64,000 nt of DNA from assembly GCA_020072965.1 (NCBI GenBank), contig JAIQFY010000015.1:1-64000 (forward strand), read 5' to 3'. The stretch comes from Terriglobia bacterium. GTDB lineage: Bacteria > Acidobacteriota > Terriglobia > JAIQFV01. This document shows, piece after piece, positions 24,204 through 33,339 of this stretch (positions are counted from its first letter, which is position 1; each line of letters starts with the position of its first letter). The notes beneath the pieces are model-generated. The model did not search any database and was not told the DNA's origin. It saw nothing but the letters and a program-made list of their open reading frames with translations. Both the position numbers and the translations under genes were made by a program.

Positions 24204-27200
24204 TTACTTCTGGATCTCCTTCCACTCCGGAATTCTTCCAGGGGTCCATGGAGCCCCGGCGGCCTCCATCGCTTTTTCCAGTTTGGCCACGTCCACTTCG
24301 ATCAGCGTTCGCAGTCTCGCAAGTTCTGCGGCAAATTCCTCGCCGGCGATGGTGTAGCCATCGATTTGCGTTTGAGTGGGCCGGGAGGTGGACATTCGCT
24401 GGTCGCCCACAATCCCGCCGACGCGCTCGGAAATCGAGGGGGGGACGTTTTCATTCCTCGCCGCAATGATCGTGTCACCGCGCAGGGAGCGCAGAATCAG
24501 CTCGAGCCGAGAGTCGATGGCGCCGGCTTCCTCCAGCATGGTCTTTGTCTCGGCGGGCGTATTCTGCAATGCCCGCTTGATGGCGGTGAGACGCGACTTT
24601 AAGTTGTTGGCGGCTTCGATTGACCCCGATACAGCGCGCTGCAGGCTTGCCACCTTCCTTTGAAACTCAAAGAGAGCAGCTCGATCAGAGGGAACCATCA
24701 CCTCGGTTCCCGGGACAACCACCTTGAAGCTCTGAGGGCCGGCCAACGGTGAGAAGACGGCGTTGACCCGTTGAGCCAAGGAGACCTGATACTCACCGGG
24801 CATGACCAGTGGTCCCGCTGGACCTCCGCCGAAGAGTTCCTCCTCAGCACTGGGCCTCTGTTCTCTCGGCGGTGTGGGTGCGGGATAGCGCAGATCCCAA
24901 GCCACGCGGTGGAATCCTGCGGAGGTGGGCCCTGTGATGGTCCGGACGGTTTTCCCGGACGCGTCGGTTACTGTAAGAACAACACTGGGAGGCTCCTCAA
25001 GCTCCTCGGCCCGAAGCTCGTCCGGTGAAGGGTAGGGAACCGTCGTCCCTTTTTTCGTCGCCGACTTTTCGGCAGCCTGGCGCTTCTCCTTTTTGGTTTT
25101 CAAGGAATCCTTCAGGTAATAAGTAAGAGCAGCTCCGAAAGGCGGATTGTCGGCCGTGTAAAAGGACTCGCCCTGAAATGATTTTCCCCGTCCTCCGAGT
25201 GGTTGCGAGGGGATATACATCAGGGTGTCTTTCACTGCGAACAATGAAGAATTTTGTTTCAGCGCTTCCGGCTTGAGCCCGCGCAGAGGAGTGATGTCAT
25301 CAAGGATGTAAAAGCCTCGACCAAAAGTCGCCACCACGAGGTCGCTCTCCCGTTTCTGAATCACCAAATCGCGGACCGCAATGGTGGGCAAACCACCCTT
25401 CAACTGAATCCATTTCTGTCCTCCATCGATGGTGAAGAACAGGCCGAACTCAGTGCCCACGAACAAGAGGTTGGGATTCACCGGATCTTCCGCAATTGCC
25501 AGAACGGGTCCGTTCGCCGGCAGATTGCCGCTGATGGAGATCCAGCTTTTCCCGGCGTCGGTGCTCTTCAGGACATACGGGGCAAAGTCATTGTTCTTGT
25601 GATTGTCGAAGGTGGCGTAGAGGGTGTTCACTTCATGTTGTGAGGCCAGCAGGCGGCTGACGTATGTCATGTCGGGGACGCCGGAAAATTTTTCAATCTT
25701 TCTCCAGTTGGACCCTCCGTCCTCGGTAACCTGAATCAGACCGTCGTCGGTGCCGGCATAGAGCAGACCCTCCTTCTTCGGCGACTCAGCGAGGGCAACG
25801 ATGTTGCCGTAGAACGAAGTGGAGGCATTCTTTGCGACCGCATCCGGCCCCCAGACCTTTCCCATCACCTGCAGGTTGTTGCGGTCGATCTGCCGGGTCA
25901 AGTCCGGGCTCACGGCCTTCCAGGTGTCCCCGCGATCTTCACTTCGAAAAAGCTTGTTGGCCGCAAAATAAAGGCGAGTATGGGAGTGGGGACTGACGAT
26001 GAGGGGGGAATCCCAGTTCCAACGCAGCGGGGGATCCCCCTTCCCGGGTTGGGGTTGAATTCCCATGCGTTCGCCGGTGCGCTTGTTGAAGCGGGCCAAG
26101 CCGCCATATTGCGATTCGGCATAGATTGTGTTGGGATCCTCGGGATCGACTTGGGATCTGAAGCCGTCGCCCCCTTGTGTGACGAACCAGTCGGCATTCG
26201 TGATGCCCGACGCGCTGAAGGTCCGGGAGGGGCCGCCCAACGAGTAATTATCCTGCGTTCCGCCAAAAACATTATAGAACGGTGTGGCGTTATCCACGGC
26301 GACGTCATAAAACTGGGTGATGGGAAGATTGTTCTTGAAGGCCCACGTCGCGCCGCGGTCGAAGCTTTCGTAGATTCCGCCATCGCAACCCACCAAGTAA
26401 TAGTCGGTGTCCTCCGGATCGATCCACATCACATGGCTGTCGACATGTTTCGCCCTTTCGCCCAGCCGACGCAGCGTCTTTCCTCCATCCTCGGAAACCA
26501 TGATGAAAACGTTCATCAGGTAGATGCGGTCCGTGTTTTTCGGGTCGACATAGATCTGGCTGTAATACATGGCCGTGCTATCGTAGTCGTTTCGCTTTTC
26601 CCAGGTCGCCCCCTGATCCTCGGACCGGTAAATACCCCCCTTCTTGTTGGCCGCTTCAACAATCGCATAGAGGACGTCGGGCCTGGTCTGTGAGATGGCG
26701 AGACCTATGCGGCCCATGTCCTCGGTAGGTAGTCCGGATTTCAACTTGGTCCATGTGCCCCCGGCATCTGTGGATCTGTAAATGGCACTCTCAGGCCCCC
26801 CGTCGATCAAGGTGAAGACGTGGCGCCGGCGCTGGTAGGCCGCCGCGAAGAGGATGTCCGGATTTCGTGGATCCATGACGAGGTCAGTAATGCCGGTATT
26901 CTCACTGATGGAGAGGAGGTTCTTCCAGGTCTTGCCGCCGTCCGTAGTCTTGAAGAGTCCCCGGTCGCCGCCCGGACCCCACAGAGGGCCCTGGGCCGCC
27001 ACATACACCGTATCGGGGTTGCGCGGATCGATGACGATGCGCCCGATGTGCTCGGATTTCTTCAAACCCACATTCTTCCAACTCCTTCCGCCGTCCTCTG
27101 AACGATAAACGCCATCACCGTACCCCACACTTCGCTGGCTGTTGTTTTCTCCAGTGCCCACCCAGACGATAGAAGGGTTTTTCGGATCCAGCACGACAGT

Positions 27201-27536
27201 ACCGATGGAATAGGAGCCTTGGGTATCAAAGATAGGCGTCCACGTCGTCCCCGCATTCATGGTCTTCCACACTCCGCCCGAGGCTGAGGCCGCGAAATAA
27301 TGGGCGCGATTCCTGGGATCAACAGCAAAATCGACGACACGGCCCGACGTCGTTGCCGGCCCGATCGATCGAAGCTTCAATCCGTTGAAAGTTGTGGCCG
27401 AGAATAGATCAGATGGCTTGCCTTCCTCAGACGAGCCGGGTTCAGTGCCGGGCTTCTCCTGCTGGGCGAAACCTGCGAGACTCGTTATAAGAGCCATAAA
27501 ACCCAGGAAGAGCAGCAGACGATGTGACATTCTCAC
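24204..27536 (-). CDS. VPS10/sortilin-like BNR-repeat exported protein
   Basis: About 1,110 residues. A signal peptide (LLLFLGFMALITSLAGFAQQ) is followed by a long beta-propeller region with many BNR/Asp-box motifs of the form S.DGG.TW (SEDGGRSWKNV, TTDGGKTWKNL, SEDQGATWEKR, SFDRGATWAF, SEDRGDTWKAV). Such proteins are annotated as sortilin- or glycosyl-hydrolase-like and are abundant in Acidobacteriota. A C-terminal part (about 800-1110) has a Pro-rich linker, an Ig-like strand block and a helical tail. AGGAGG at 27545 favours GTG 27536 (eight bases) over ATG 27530; the codons upstream of that look non-coding. A glycan- or protein-binding surface role is inferred; no catalytic residues are recognised. 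Confidence 0.88.
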   Translation of the reverse strand: MRMSHRLLLFLGFMALITSLAGFAQQEKPGTEPGSSEEGKPSDLFSATTFNGLKLRSIGPATTSGRVVDFAVDPRNRAHYFAASASGGVWKTMNAGTTWTPIFDTQGSYSIGTVVLDPKNPSIVWVGTGENNSQRSVGYGDGVYRSEDGGRSWKNVGLKKSEHIGRIVIDPRNPDTVYVAAQGPLWGPGGDRGLFKTTDGGKTWKNLLSISENTGITDLVMDPRNPDILFAAAYQRRRHVFTLIDGGPESAIYRSTDAGGTWTKLKSGLPTEDMGRIGLAISQTRPDVLYAIVEAANKKGGIYRSEDQGATWEKRNDYDSTAMYYSQIYVDPKNTDRIYLMNVFIMVSEDGGKTLRRLGERAKHVDSHVMWIDPEDTDYYLVGCDGGIYESFDRGATWAFKNNLPITQFYDVAVDNATPFYNVFGGTQDNYSLGGPSRTFSASGITNADWFVTQGGDGFRSQVDPEDPNTIYAESQYGGLARFNKRTGERMGIQPQPGKGDPPLRWNWDSPLIVSPHSHTRLYFAANKLFRSEDRGDTWKAVSPDLTRQIDRNNLQVMGKVWGPDAVAKNASTSFYGNIVALAESPKKEGLLYAGTDDGLIQVTEDGGSNWRKIEKFSGVPDMTYVSRLLASQHEVNTLYATFDNHKNNDFAPYVLKSTDAGKSWISISGNLPANGPVLAIAEDPVNPNLLFVGTEFGLFFTIDGGQKWIQLKGGLPTIAVRDLVIQKRESDLVVATFGRGFYILDDITPLRGLKPEALKQNSSLFAVKDTLMYIPSQPLGGRGKSFQGESFYTADNPPFGAALTYYLKDSLKTKKEKRQAAEKSATKKGTTVPYPSPDELRAEELEEPPSVVLTVTDASGKTVRTITGPTSAGFHRVAWDLRYPAPTPPREQRPSAEEELFGGGPAGPLVMPGEYQVSLAQRVNAVFSPLAGPQSFKVVVPGTEVMVPSDRAALFEFQRKVASLQRAVSGSIEAANNLKSRLTAIKRALQNTPAETKTMLEEAGAIDSRLELILRSLRGDTIIAARNENVPPSISERVGGIVGDQRMSTSRPTQTQIDGYTIAGEEFAAELARLRTLIEVDVAKLEKAMEAAGAPWTPGRIPEWKEIQK

Positions 27537-27693
27537 TTTCCTATCCTCCTTGATTTGAGACGTTGTATTCCAGAGACCTATGGATTGAGTCGTTTGGCCC
27601 CGCGGTCCCCCTTTTCCGGTAGAACAGACGGGTGAGAGAAAAGCCGGGAGGACGAGCGTTTTCATTTCTTACCTGGTCCAGAACCACGGTCAT

Positions 27694-27721
27694 TTGCAAA
27701 ATTGGAGAATTAGTCGATAAT
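27694..27721 (+). promoter_or_regulatory. Candidate promoter of selC
   Basis: TTGCAA (27694-27699) and GATAAT (27716-27721) with a 16-base spacer. The predicted start would fall within one or two bases of the mature tRNA 5' end. Confidence 0.45.
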
Positions 27722-27729
27722 GCTCAACC

Positions 27730-27829
27730 GGAAGTGGATTGGGTCTGGTGATCTGCCTGGTCTTCAAAACCAGTGGGACGCTGCCTGACGGCAGGGTTCG
27801 GTGGGTTCGATTCCCACACACTTCCGCCA
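27730..27829 (+). tRNA. selC: tRNA-Sec (anticodon TCA)
   Basis: A 100-base tRNA with CCA encoded. The acceptor arm pairs GGAAGTG with CACTTCC, with discriminator G, as in E. coli tRNA-Sec. The D arm is a 6-bp stem with a TGGT loop, longer than in normal tRNAs. The anticodon arm is CTGGT/ACCAG around loop CTTCAAA, giving anticodon TCA at 27764-27766. A long variable arm (about 27776-27801, pairing CTGCC with GGCAG) and a T arm TGGGTTCGATTCCCA follow. All are selenocysteine-tRNA hallmarks. It reads UGA with SelB, so the genome should also encode selA, selB and selD. None of those and no selenoprotein was found in this window. Confidence 0.95.
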
Positions 27830-27837
27830 TTAAGAGC

Positions 27838-28011
27838 AAATTCCAAATTCCAATCCGCCGCGGCGGACAAATCCCAAATAAAAATCAAGATTCAAATTCC
27901 AAACGAGCCATACTCCCTCACATGGTTCGAAGGATCATTCTGCCAATCGGAGAGGGACGCAGTTGGACTCGAGAAGACACGGAGGCAAAGGAGCCCCCAA
28001 GCGAGACTCAT
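27838..28011. other. Intergenic region after selC with heptamer pair and GC palindrome
   Basis: AAATTCC occurs twice in tandem (27838-27851) and the run resumes near 27895. TCCGCCGCGGCGGA (27854-27867) is a perfect palindrome also found in other intergenic elements of this window. No gene is supported up to the pit stop codon. Confidence 0.5.
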
Positions 28012-29031
28012 TCAGAGTTTGATGAACCAACGCAAAAGATTATACGTCGCGGCAGCGATGAGCGCGGAGGCAGGGATAGTCAGGAGCCACGCCCAGACGA
28101 TTCGCGTAGCGACACCCCATCGAACGGCTGAGAGTCGTTGTGTTGCTCCCACTCCCATGATGGCCCCGGTGATGGTATGCGTTGTGGAGACGGGGATTCC
28201 CAGATAGGAGTTGCCGAATAAAGTTAGGGCAGCGGCCGTTTCTGCACAGAAGCCGCCGACGGGCTTGAGCTTGGTGATTTTTGAACCCATCGTCTTGACA
28301 ATCCGCCATCCCCCGGAGAGCGTTCCCAAGGCAATCGCGGCATGACAGGCCAGGATCATCCACAAAGTGACGTGGACATCGCCCGGAGCTGCTCCGATGG
28401 ATCGCTTGTAAGTGAACACAAGGATGGCGATGATGCCCATGGTCTTCTGGGCGTCGTTCCCTCCGTGACCAAGGCTGTATAGGCCGGCCGACACGAGCTG
28501 CAGTTTCCGAAAGTACTTGTCGACGCGGCCGGGGAAGGAACGGCGGAATGCCCACGCCACACCCACCATTAAGAAAAAGCCGACAATTAAACCAATCACG
28601 GGAGAAATGAACATGGATACGATGGTTTTGGTCCAGCCTGGATAAATGATGGCGCTAAATCCTACTTGCGCGATCGCTGCGCCTGCATATCCTCCGATCA
28701 AGGCATGTGAAGAGCTGGTCGGCAGGCCGTAATACCAGGTGATGATATCCCAGGCAATGGCCCCGACCAATCCGGCCAGGAGCACGTACTCGTTGACCGC
28801 GTCGGGAATGATGAGCCCCTTCCCGATGGTCTTCGCGACATTCAGGGGAAAGAAGAAGGCGGCAATGAAATTAAAGAAGGCAGCCCACACCACCGCCAGA
28901 CCGGGGGTCAAAACGCGGGTGGACACGACCGTCGCAATGGAGTTGGCGGCATCATGGAAGCCGTTAAAGAAATCGAAGATGAGCGCGACGACAATGATCC
29001 CAATGACAAGCAGAAGCATGGGGCTAGGCAT
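28012..29031 (-). CDS. pit: Inorganic phosphate transporter, Pit family
   Basis: A 339-residue integral membrane protein with about ten hydrophobic helices. The duplicated Pit signatures are present: FDFFNGFHDAANSIATVVSTRVL at the N-terminus and FGNSYLGIPVSTTHTITGAIMGVG in the second half; GLPTSSSHALIGG and SLGHGGNDAQKTMG are also typical. It imports metal-phosphate by proton symport. The start overlaps the end of the upstream PhoU-like gene by eight bases, so the two form an operon. Confidence 0.95.
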   Translation of the reverse strand: MPSPMLLLVIGIIVVALIFDFFNGFHDAANSIATVVSTRVLTPGLAVVWAAFFNFIAAFFFPLNVAKTIGKGLIIPDAVNEYVLLAGLVGAIAWDIITWYYGLPTSSSHALIGGYAGAAIAQVGFSAIIYPGWTKTIVSMFISPVIGLIVGFFLMVGVAWAFRRSFPGRVDKYFRKLQLVSAGLYSLGHGGNDAQKTMGIIAILVFTYKRSIGAAPGDVHVTLWMILACHAAIALGTLSGGWRIVKTMGSKITKLKPVGGFCAETAAALTLFGNSYLGIPVSTTHTITGAIMGVGATQRLSAVRWGVATRIVWAWLLTIPASALIAAATYNLLRWFIKL

Positions 29032-29638
29032 TCTTTACAACCACGCCTTCGATGACATTGGCGACATCCTCACAGCAGTCGATCGCCCCCTCCAGGACTT
29101 CGTAGATCTCCTTCCACTTGATGATGTAAATGGGATCGTTGTGATCGTCAAAGAGCCGCGCAATGGCAATGCGGCTGATCCGGTCGCCCTCGTTCTCGAG
29201 GCGATTGATCTCAATGCAATGTTCAATGATGTGGTCATGCTTCTCGAGAACGGCGAGGGCTTCCACGAGGACGTGAGTAGCCGTATGAATGAGTTCCGCC
29301 AGCCGCACGGCATCTTCGGTGGGTTTCTCAATCTTATAAATCAGCATGCGGCTGGAGACCGCATCGATCATATCCAGCACATCATCAAGTGTGCTCGCAA
29401 GCTCGTGGATGTCTTCTCGATCAATAGGCGTAATAAAGGTTTTATTCAGTCGCGTGAACAGGTCATGGGTCATCTGGTCGCCGAGATGCTCGATGTCCTT
29501 GATGGAGCGAACTCGCTCGGCCACGTTGTCGTATCGCACTAGAAGCTCCACGAGCTGTTGCGAGGCCCGCTCAATATTCTTTGCCATGTCCACGAATAGT
29601 TCGAAGAACTTGGCCTCACGGGGCAGGATTCTTAACAT
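29024..29638 (-). CDS. DUF47/PhoU-like Pit accessory protein
   Basis: A 204-residue all-helical protein of the TIGR00153/DUF47 family: FFELFVDMAKNIERASQQLVELL at the start, IKDIEHLGDQMTHDLFTRLNKTFITPIDREDIHELASTLDDVLDMID in the middle, and IYIIKWKEIYEVLEGAIDCCEDVANVIE near the end. The acidic E/D patches are the metal-cluster sites of PhoU relatives. It is encoded first and overlaps pit by eight bases; the usual role is to modulate phosphate uptake by Pit. Confidence 0.93.
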   Translation of the reverse strand: MLRILPREAKFFELFVDMAKNIERASQQLVELLVRYDNVAERVRSIKDIEHLGDQMTHDLFTRLNKTFITPIDREDIHELASTLDDVLDMIDAVSSRMLIYKIEKPTEDAVRLAELIHTATHVLVEALAVLEKHDHIIEHCIEINRLENEGDRISRIAIARLFDDHNDPIYIIKWKEIYEVLEGAIDCCEDVANVIEGVVVKNA

Positions 29639-29870
29639 GCGACTCCCTCTTTTCAGGTTCCGACGGGATGAGTGCTACAAGCCGACAGGATAAAAAAAAA
29701 TTCTATCAACTATCTCAAAAAATTCTAGCGTTGACAAGCGGCAAGCGGGCAGGAATCAGCAGCCACCTTGAGGACAGGATAAGGATCAGAATGATGCCGC
29801 GCCAACAATGTCTCAAGGTCGCAGTACCGGAGTGCAAACACCTTGTCGCTGCCCTAATCCGACGGGGCTT

Positions 29871-30767
29871 TCAGTAAACCGGGGAACCCGTCAAAGCAAC
29901 CACTTGCGTCTCGGCATGGTAGGAACTGCGGACGAGAGGGCCGGCTTCGACGTGGGGAATCCCCATCGACTCGCCGAGAAATTTCAACTCGCTGAACTCC
30001 TCGGGTGGGTAGAACCTTTCCACCGGAGCGTGCTCTCGCGTCGGCTGGAGGTACTGTCCCAGGGTTAGAATATTCACCTGGATGGAGCGGAGGACCTTCA
30101 TGACCTCAAGCAACTCTTCCCGGGTTTCCCCGAGTCCCACCATCACGCTGGATTTTGTCACGGTCCGGGGCGAGAGGCGCTTTACCTCGGCCAGCAGTTG
30201 GGTGGACCAGGCAAACCGCGCCCCGGGTCGAATGGTCCGGTAGAGTCGTGGCACGGTTTCGACATTGTGTGCAAAGACATCCGGGCTGGCTTCAAGTACT
30301 GTGCGGAGGCAGTCCACCGATCCATGAAAATCGGGCGTTAAGACTTCGATCCTGGTTTCAGGCTGACTCGCTCGAATCTGCCGGATCGTCTCCGCAAATA
30401 AGAAGGCGCCTTGATCCGCCAGGTCATCCCGGTCAACGGAAGTGATGACCGCATGCCGGATATTCAAGGTCTTGACTGCCTCCGCGACCCGGCGGGGCTC
30501 ATCCAGATCGTATTCCTTCGGCAATCCGGTTTTCACCGCGCAGAAACGGCAAGCTCGAGTGCACACCTCGCCGAGAATCATGAACGTGGCAGTCCGCTTC
30601 CCCCAACATTCCGAGATATTAGGACATCTCGCCTCCTCGCACACCGTGTGGAGATTCTTTTCCCGGGCCAGGCGCTTGATCTCAAAGTAGCCCTTGCTGT
30701 TCGGGAGCCGCACCTTAAGCCATGCAGGACGGTGTGGTTTCTTTCCGGATTCAGGGGGTAGAGGCAT
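29871..30767 (-). CDS. lipA: Lipoyl synthase
   Basis: A 298-residue radical SAM enzyme that inserts two sulfurs into protein-bound octanoate to form lipoate. The auxiliary cluster motif is Cys43-x4-Cys48-x5-Cys54 (CEEARCPNISEC), and the SAM cluster is Cys69-x3-Cys73-x2-Cys76 (CTRACRFC). The C-terminal RSSYHAE supplies the conserved serine cluster ligand. It lies about 100 bases after the E2 gene, whose lipoyl domain is its substrate, which makes biological sense. lipB or lplA is not in the window. Confidence 0.96.
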   Translation of the reverse strand: MPLPPESGKKPHRPAWLKVRLPNSKGYFEIKRLAREKNLHTVCEEARCPNISECWGKRTATFMILGEVCTRACRFCAVKTGLPKEYDLDEPRRVAEAVKTLNIRHAVITSVDRDDLADQGAFLFAETIRQIRASQPETRIEVLTPDFHGSVDCLRTVLEASPDVFAHNVETVPRLYRTIRPGARFAWSTQLLAEVKRLSPRTVTKSSVMVGLGETREELLEVMKVLRSIQVNILTLGQYLQPTREHAPVERFYPPEEFSELKFLGESMGIPHVEAGPLVRSSYHAETQVVALTGSPVY

Positions 30768-30866
30768 GAGAATTTCGCTTTAGCGGTCGTCTACGCCAGT
30801 CTAATCTCAGGCTGAGGGCAGAATGCTCAACCGATATTCTACAACAATCTTCAGCCAGGGGCCGCA

Positions 30867-32087
30867 CTAAAGGCTCTTCCAGTTTTCCAGCCGCTTTTTG
30901 AGAGCGGCCATAAACTGGTCCGCCACCGCGCCGTCGACCACCCGATGATCAAACGAGAGGCTGAGGATGATCATGGATCGTATCGCAATGGCGTCGTCTT
31001 CAATCACGACGGGCCGCTTGGTGATGGATCCGACACCCAGAATGGCCACCTGCGGCTGGTTGATGATCGGTGTGCCAAACAGGCTTCCGAAGATCCCCGG
31101 ATTTGTGATTGTAAACGTCCCGCTTTGCACAACACCCACATTGATGTCCTTCTTATAAACAATGTTATTGCCCTCAACAGAGGAATTCAGGATGGGGAAT
31201 TCTCTCAGGGTATCAGCCACCGCCTTCACCAAAAACGCGGTGAATGTGAGCTTGACTCCGTTCGTGCGAAGGAAATTCTCCTGCTCCTTTTCGCGAAGTT
31301 TCACGATGGGGGTGACATCGACTTCAAATACGGTGTTCACATGCGCCGAGGTGCGCTTGCTCATCACCATGTGCTCGGAGATCTGCCTGCGCATGGGCGA
31401 CATCGGTTCAATCGTGACGCGGCCGCCGGGGAGAGTCGGCGCTACGGGGGCAGGGGGCGGAGTGACCAGCGTCTGCGGCGCCGTGGATGGCCTGGCCGGT
31501 GAGGGGGGCGCTGCCGCCGGCTTCACGGCGGGGGTCAATGGAGCAGGGGGTTGCAGGGCCGCCGCCGGGAGGACTTTCACGCCGGCGCTCGACAGGTAGT
31601 TTTCAATGTCCTGCTTTGTGATGCGATTCCCCAGTCCCGTCCCCTTAATCCTACCAAGATCAATCTTGTACTCTCTTGCCATTCTCCGAACGAGGGGTGA
31701 CGACCGGATGTCCTCCGGTGGGGCGCCGAGGGCCGCAGGTTCCGCTCCAGGCACTGGTTGAGCAGGGGGCGGAGGGGCCGCCGCGGGCTTCGCAAGAGGG
31801 ACAGGCGTCGTCACACTCTCCGGAGCGGCGAGTGTCGCCGCGGCTGTCCCTTCCCCATCCAACACCGCAACCACAGTGTTCACCTGAACGGTTTGCCCCT
31901 CAGGGACAAGGATATTGGTCAGAACGCCTGAAGAGGGTGAGGGAATCTCAGAATCGACCTTATCGGTTGAAATTTCAAAGAGAGGTTCGTCGCGCTTCAC
32001 TGGGTCGCCCACTTTTTTGAGCCATCGGGTGACCGTCCCTTCGAAAATCGACTCTCCCATTTGAGGCATGATGACATTGGTGGCCAT
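30867..32087 (-). CDS. Dihydrolipoamide acyltransferase (E2) of a 2-oxoacid dehydrogenase
   Basis: A 406-residue protein. Residues 1-78 form one lipoyl domain with the lipoylation site Lys43 in FEISTDKVDSEIPS. An Ala/Pro linker follows, then a peripheral-subunit-binding domain (SSPLVRRMAREYKIDLGRIKGTG). A second Ala/Pro linker precedes the catalytic domain, which ends in SFDHRVVDGAVADQFM with the active-site His. It transfers the acyl group to CoA. Adjacent E1alpha, E1beta and E3 genes make it the core of a pyruvate or branched-chain 2-oxoacid dehydrogenase; sequence alone does not settle the substrate. Confidence 0.93.
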   Translation of the reverse strand: MATNVIMPQMGESIFEGTVTRWLKKVGDPVKRDEPLFEISTDKVDSEIPSPSSGVLTNILVPEGQTVQVNTVVAVLDGEGTAAATLAAPESVTTPVPLAKPAAAPPPPAQPVPGAEPAALGAPPEDIRSSPLVRRMAREYKIDLGRIKGTGLGNRITKQDIENYLSSAGVKVLPAAALQPPAPLTPAVKPAAAPPSPARPSTAPQTLVTPPPAPVAPTLPGGRVTIEPMSPMRRQISEHMVMSKRTSAHVNTVFEVDVTPIVKLREKEQENFLRTNGVKLTFTAFLVKAVADTLREFPILNSSVEGNNIVYKKDINVGVVQSGTFTITNPGIFGSLFGTPIINQPQVAILGVGSITKRPVVIEDDAIAIRSMIILSLSFDHRVVDGAVADQFMAALKKRLENWKSL

Positions 32088-32162
32088 GAAAAAAACTCCT
32101 CTTTCTCCCGGGGTATTGAATCAAACCTCGGCGCGCTCTGAAAGACGAGTTCTTACTCCCGT

Positions 32163-33155
32163 CTAATACGCAGCGAGCCTTCGGGCCGCATCCATCACCT
32201 GTCCCACGCCGGGAAGATAAGCTTCCTCCAAAGGAGGAGAGTAGGGAACGGGCGAATCGGGGGCGGTGATGCGAATGAGTGGTCCATCGAGGTATTCAAA
32301 CGCCTTTTCCGAAATGATGGAGGCTAGTTCAGCTCCCAGACCGAGGGTCCGGGTGTCTTCGTGCAAAAGGATAATCTTATTCGTTTTCTTCACAGAGTTC
32401 AAAATGCAATCTTCGTCGAGAGGGGACAATGTTCGCAGGTCGATGACTTCGACATCGATCTCCTCGTGTTCAAGCTGCTTAGCTGCATCCAATGCCACAT
32501 AGAGCATGGCGCCGTAAGTGATGATCGAAAGATGTTTTCCCTCCCGAGCGACCCGGGCCACTCCCAGAGGTACCACATAATCTCCCTCGGGGATCTCCTC
32601 CTTGATCCGGCGGTACAGGAATTTATGCTCAAGAAAAATGACTGGATTGTTGTCCCGGATGGCCGCCTTAATCAATCCCTTGGCGTCGTACGCCGTTGCA
32701 GGCTGCACCACTTTCAATCCCGGCGTGTGGGCAAAGTAGGCTTCCGGATTTTGGGAATGGTACGGGCCGCCATGCACCCCCCCGCCTGAGGGGCCCCGGA
32801 TCACGAGGGGGACTGCCTGTCCCCAGCGAAAATGCATCTTGGCGGCGTAGTTGACAATCTGGTTAAAGGCGCATGCAATGAAATCCATGAACTGCATTTC
32901 CAGGACTGGACGCATTCCCATGACGGCAGCCCCAATCCCGGCGCCGACAATGGCTTCTTCGGAAATAGGCGTGTCAATGACGCGCTTCTCGCCGAAATGC
33001 TCCAGCATTCCGGCCGTCACCTTGAACGCCCCGCCATAGCTGCCGATGTCCTCCCCCATGAGAAACACATCGGGATCGCGCTCCATCTCTTCCCACAACC
33101 CCTGGCGAATGGCTTCAAGGTAGGTCGTCGTTGCCAAATCAGTCCTCGAATTCAA
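32163..33155 (-). CDS. 2-oxoacid dehydrogenase E1 component, beta subunit
   Basis: A 330-residue transketolase-like subunit: TYLEAIRQGLWEEMERDPDVFLMGEDIG, then DTPISEEAIVGAGIGAAVMGMRPVLEMQFMDF, which contains the conserved Glu contacting the thiamine ring. GPSGGGVHGGPYHSQNPEAYFAHTPGLKVV and a C-terminal domain ending APDSPVPYSPPLEEAYLPG follow. It pairs with the E1alpha subunit encoded upstream to form the alpha2beta2 enzyme. An unusual small gene (33340-33606) separates the two. Confidence 0.95.
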   Translation of the reverse strand: MNSRTDLATTTYLEAIRQGLWEEMERDPDVFLMGEDIGSYGGAFKVTAGMLEHFGEKRVIDTPISEEAIVGAGIGAAVMGMRPVLEMQFMDFIACAFNQIVNYAAKMHFRWGQAVPLVIRGPSGGGVHGGPYHSQNPEAYFAHTPGLKVVQPATAYDAKGLIKAAIRDNNPVIFLEHKFLYRRIKEEIPEGDYVVPLGVARVAREGKHLSIITYGAMLYVALDAAKQLEHEEIDVEVIDLRTLSPLDEDCILNSVKKTNKIILLHEDTRTLGLGAELASIISEKAFEYLDGPLIRITAPDSPVPYSPPLEEAYLPGVGQVMDAARRLAAY

Positions 33156-33339
33156 AAGAAAATGGGTTCAATGCAGACCGCTGGCCCCGTCCGCGCCCCC
33201 ACCGGATTCCGCAAGAATCTATCTCCACCCCCCTTCGGTGTTGGGCGGGTGAGGGGGCCGTCCAGTCAGTCGTTGGCCGGCAGTCGAACTTCTGCCATGA
33301 AAACCTGCGGGAAAATGTCCCGTTCATCTGTTCACGGTG

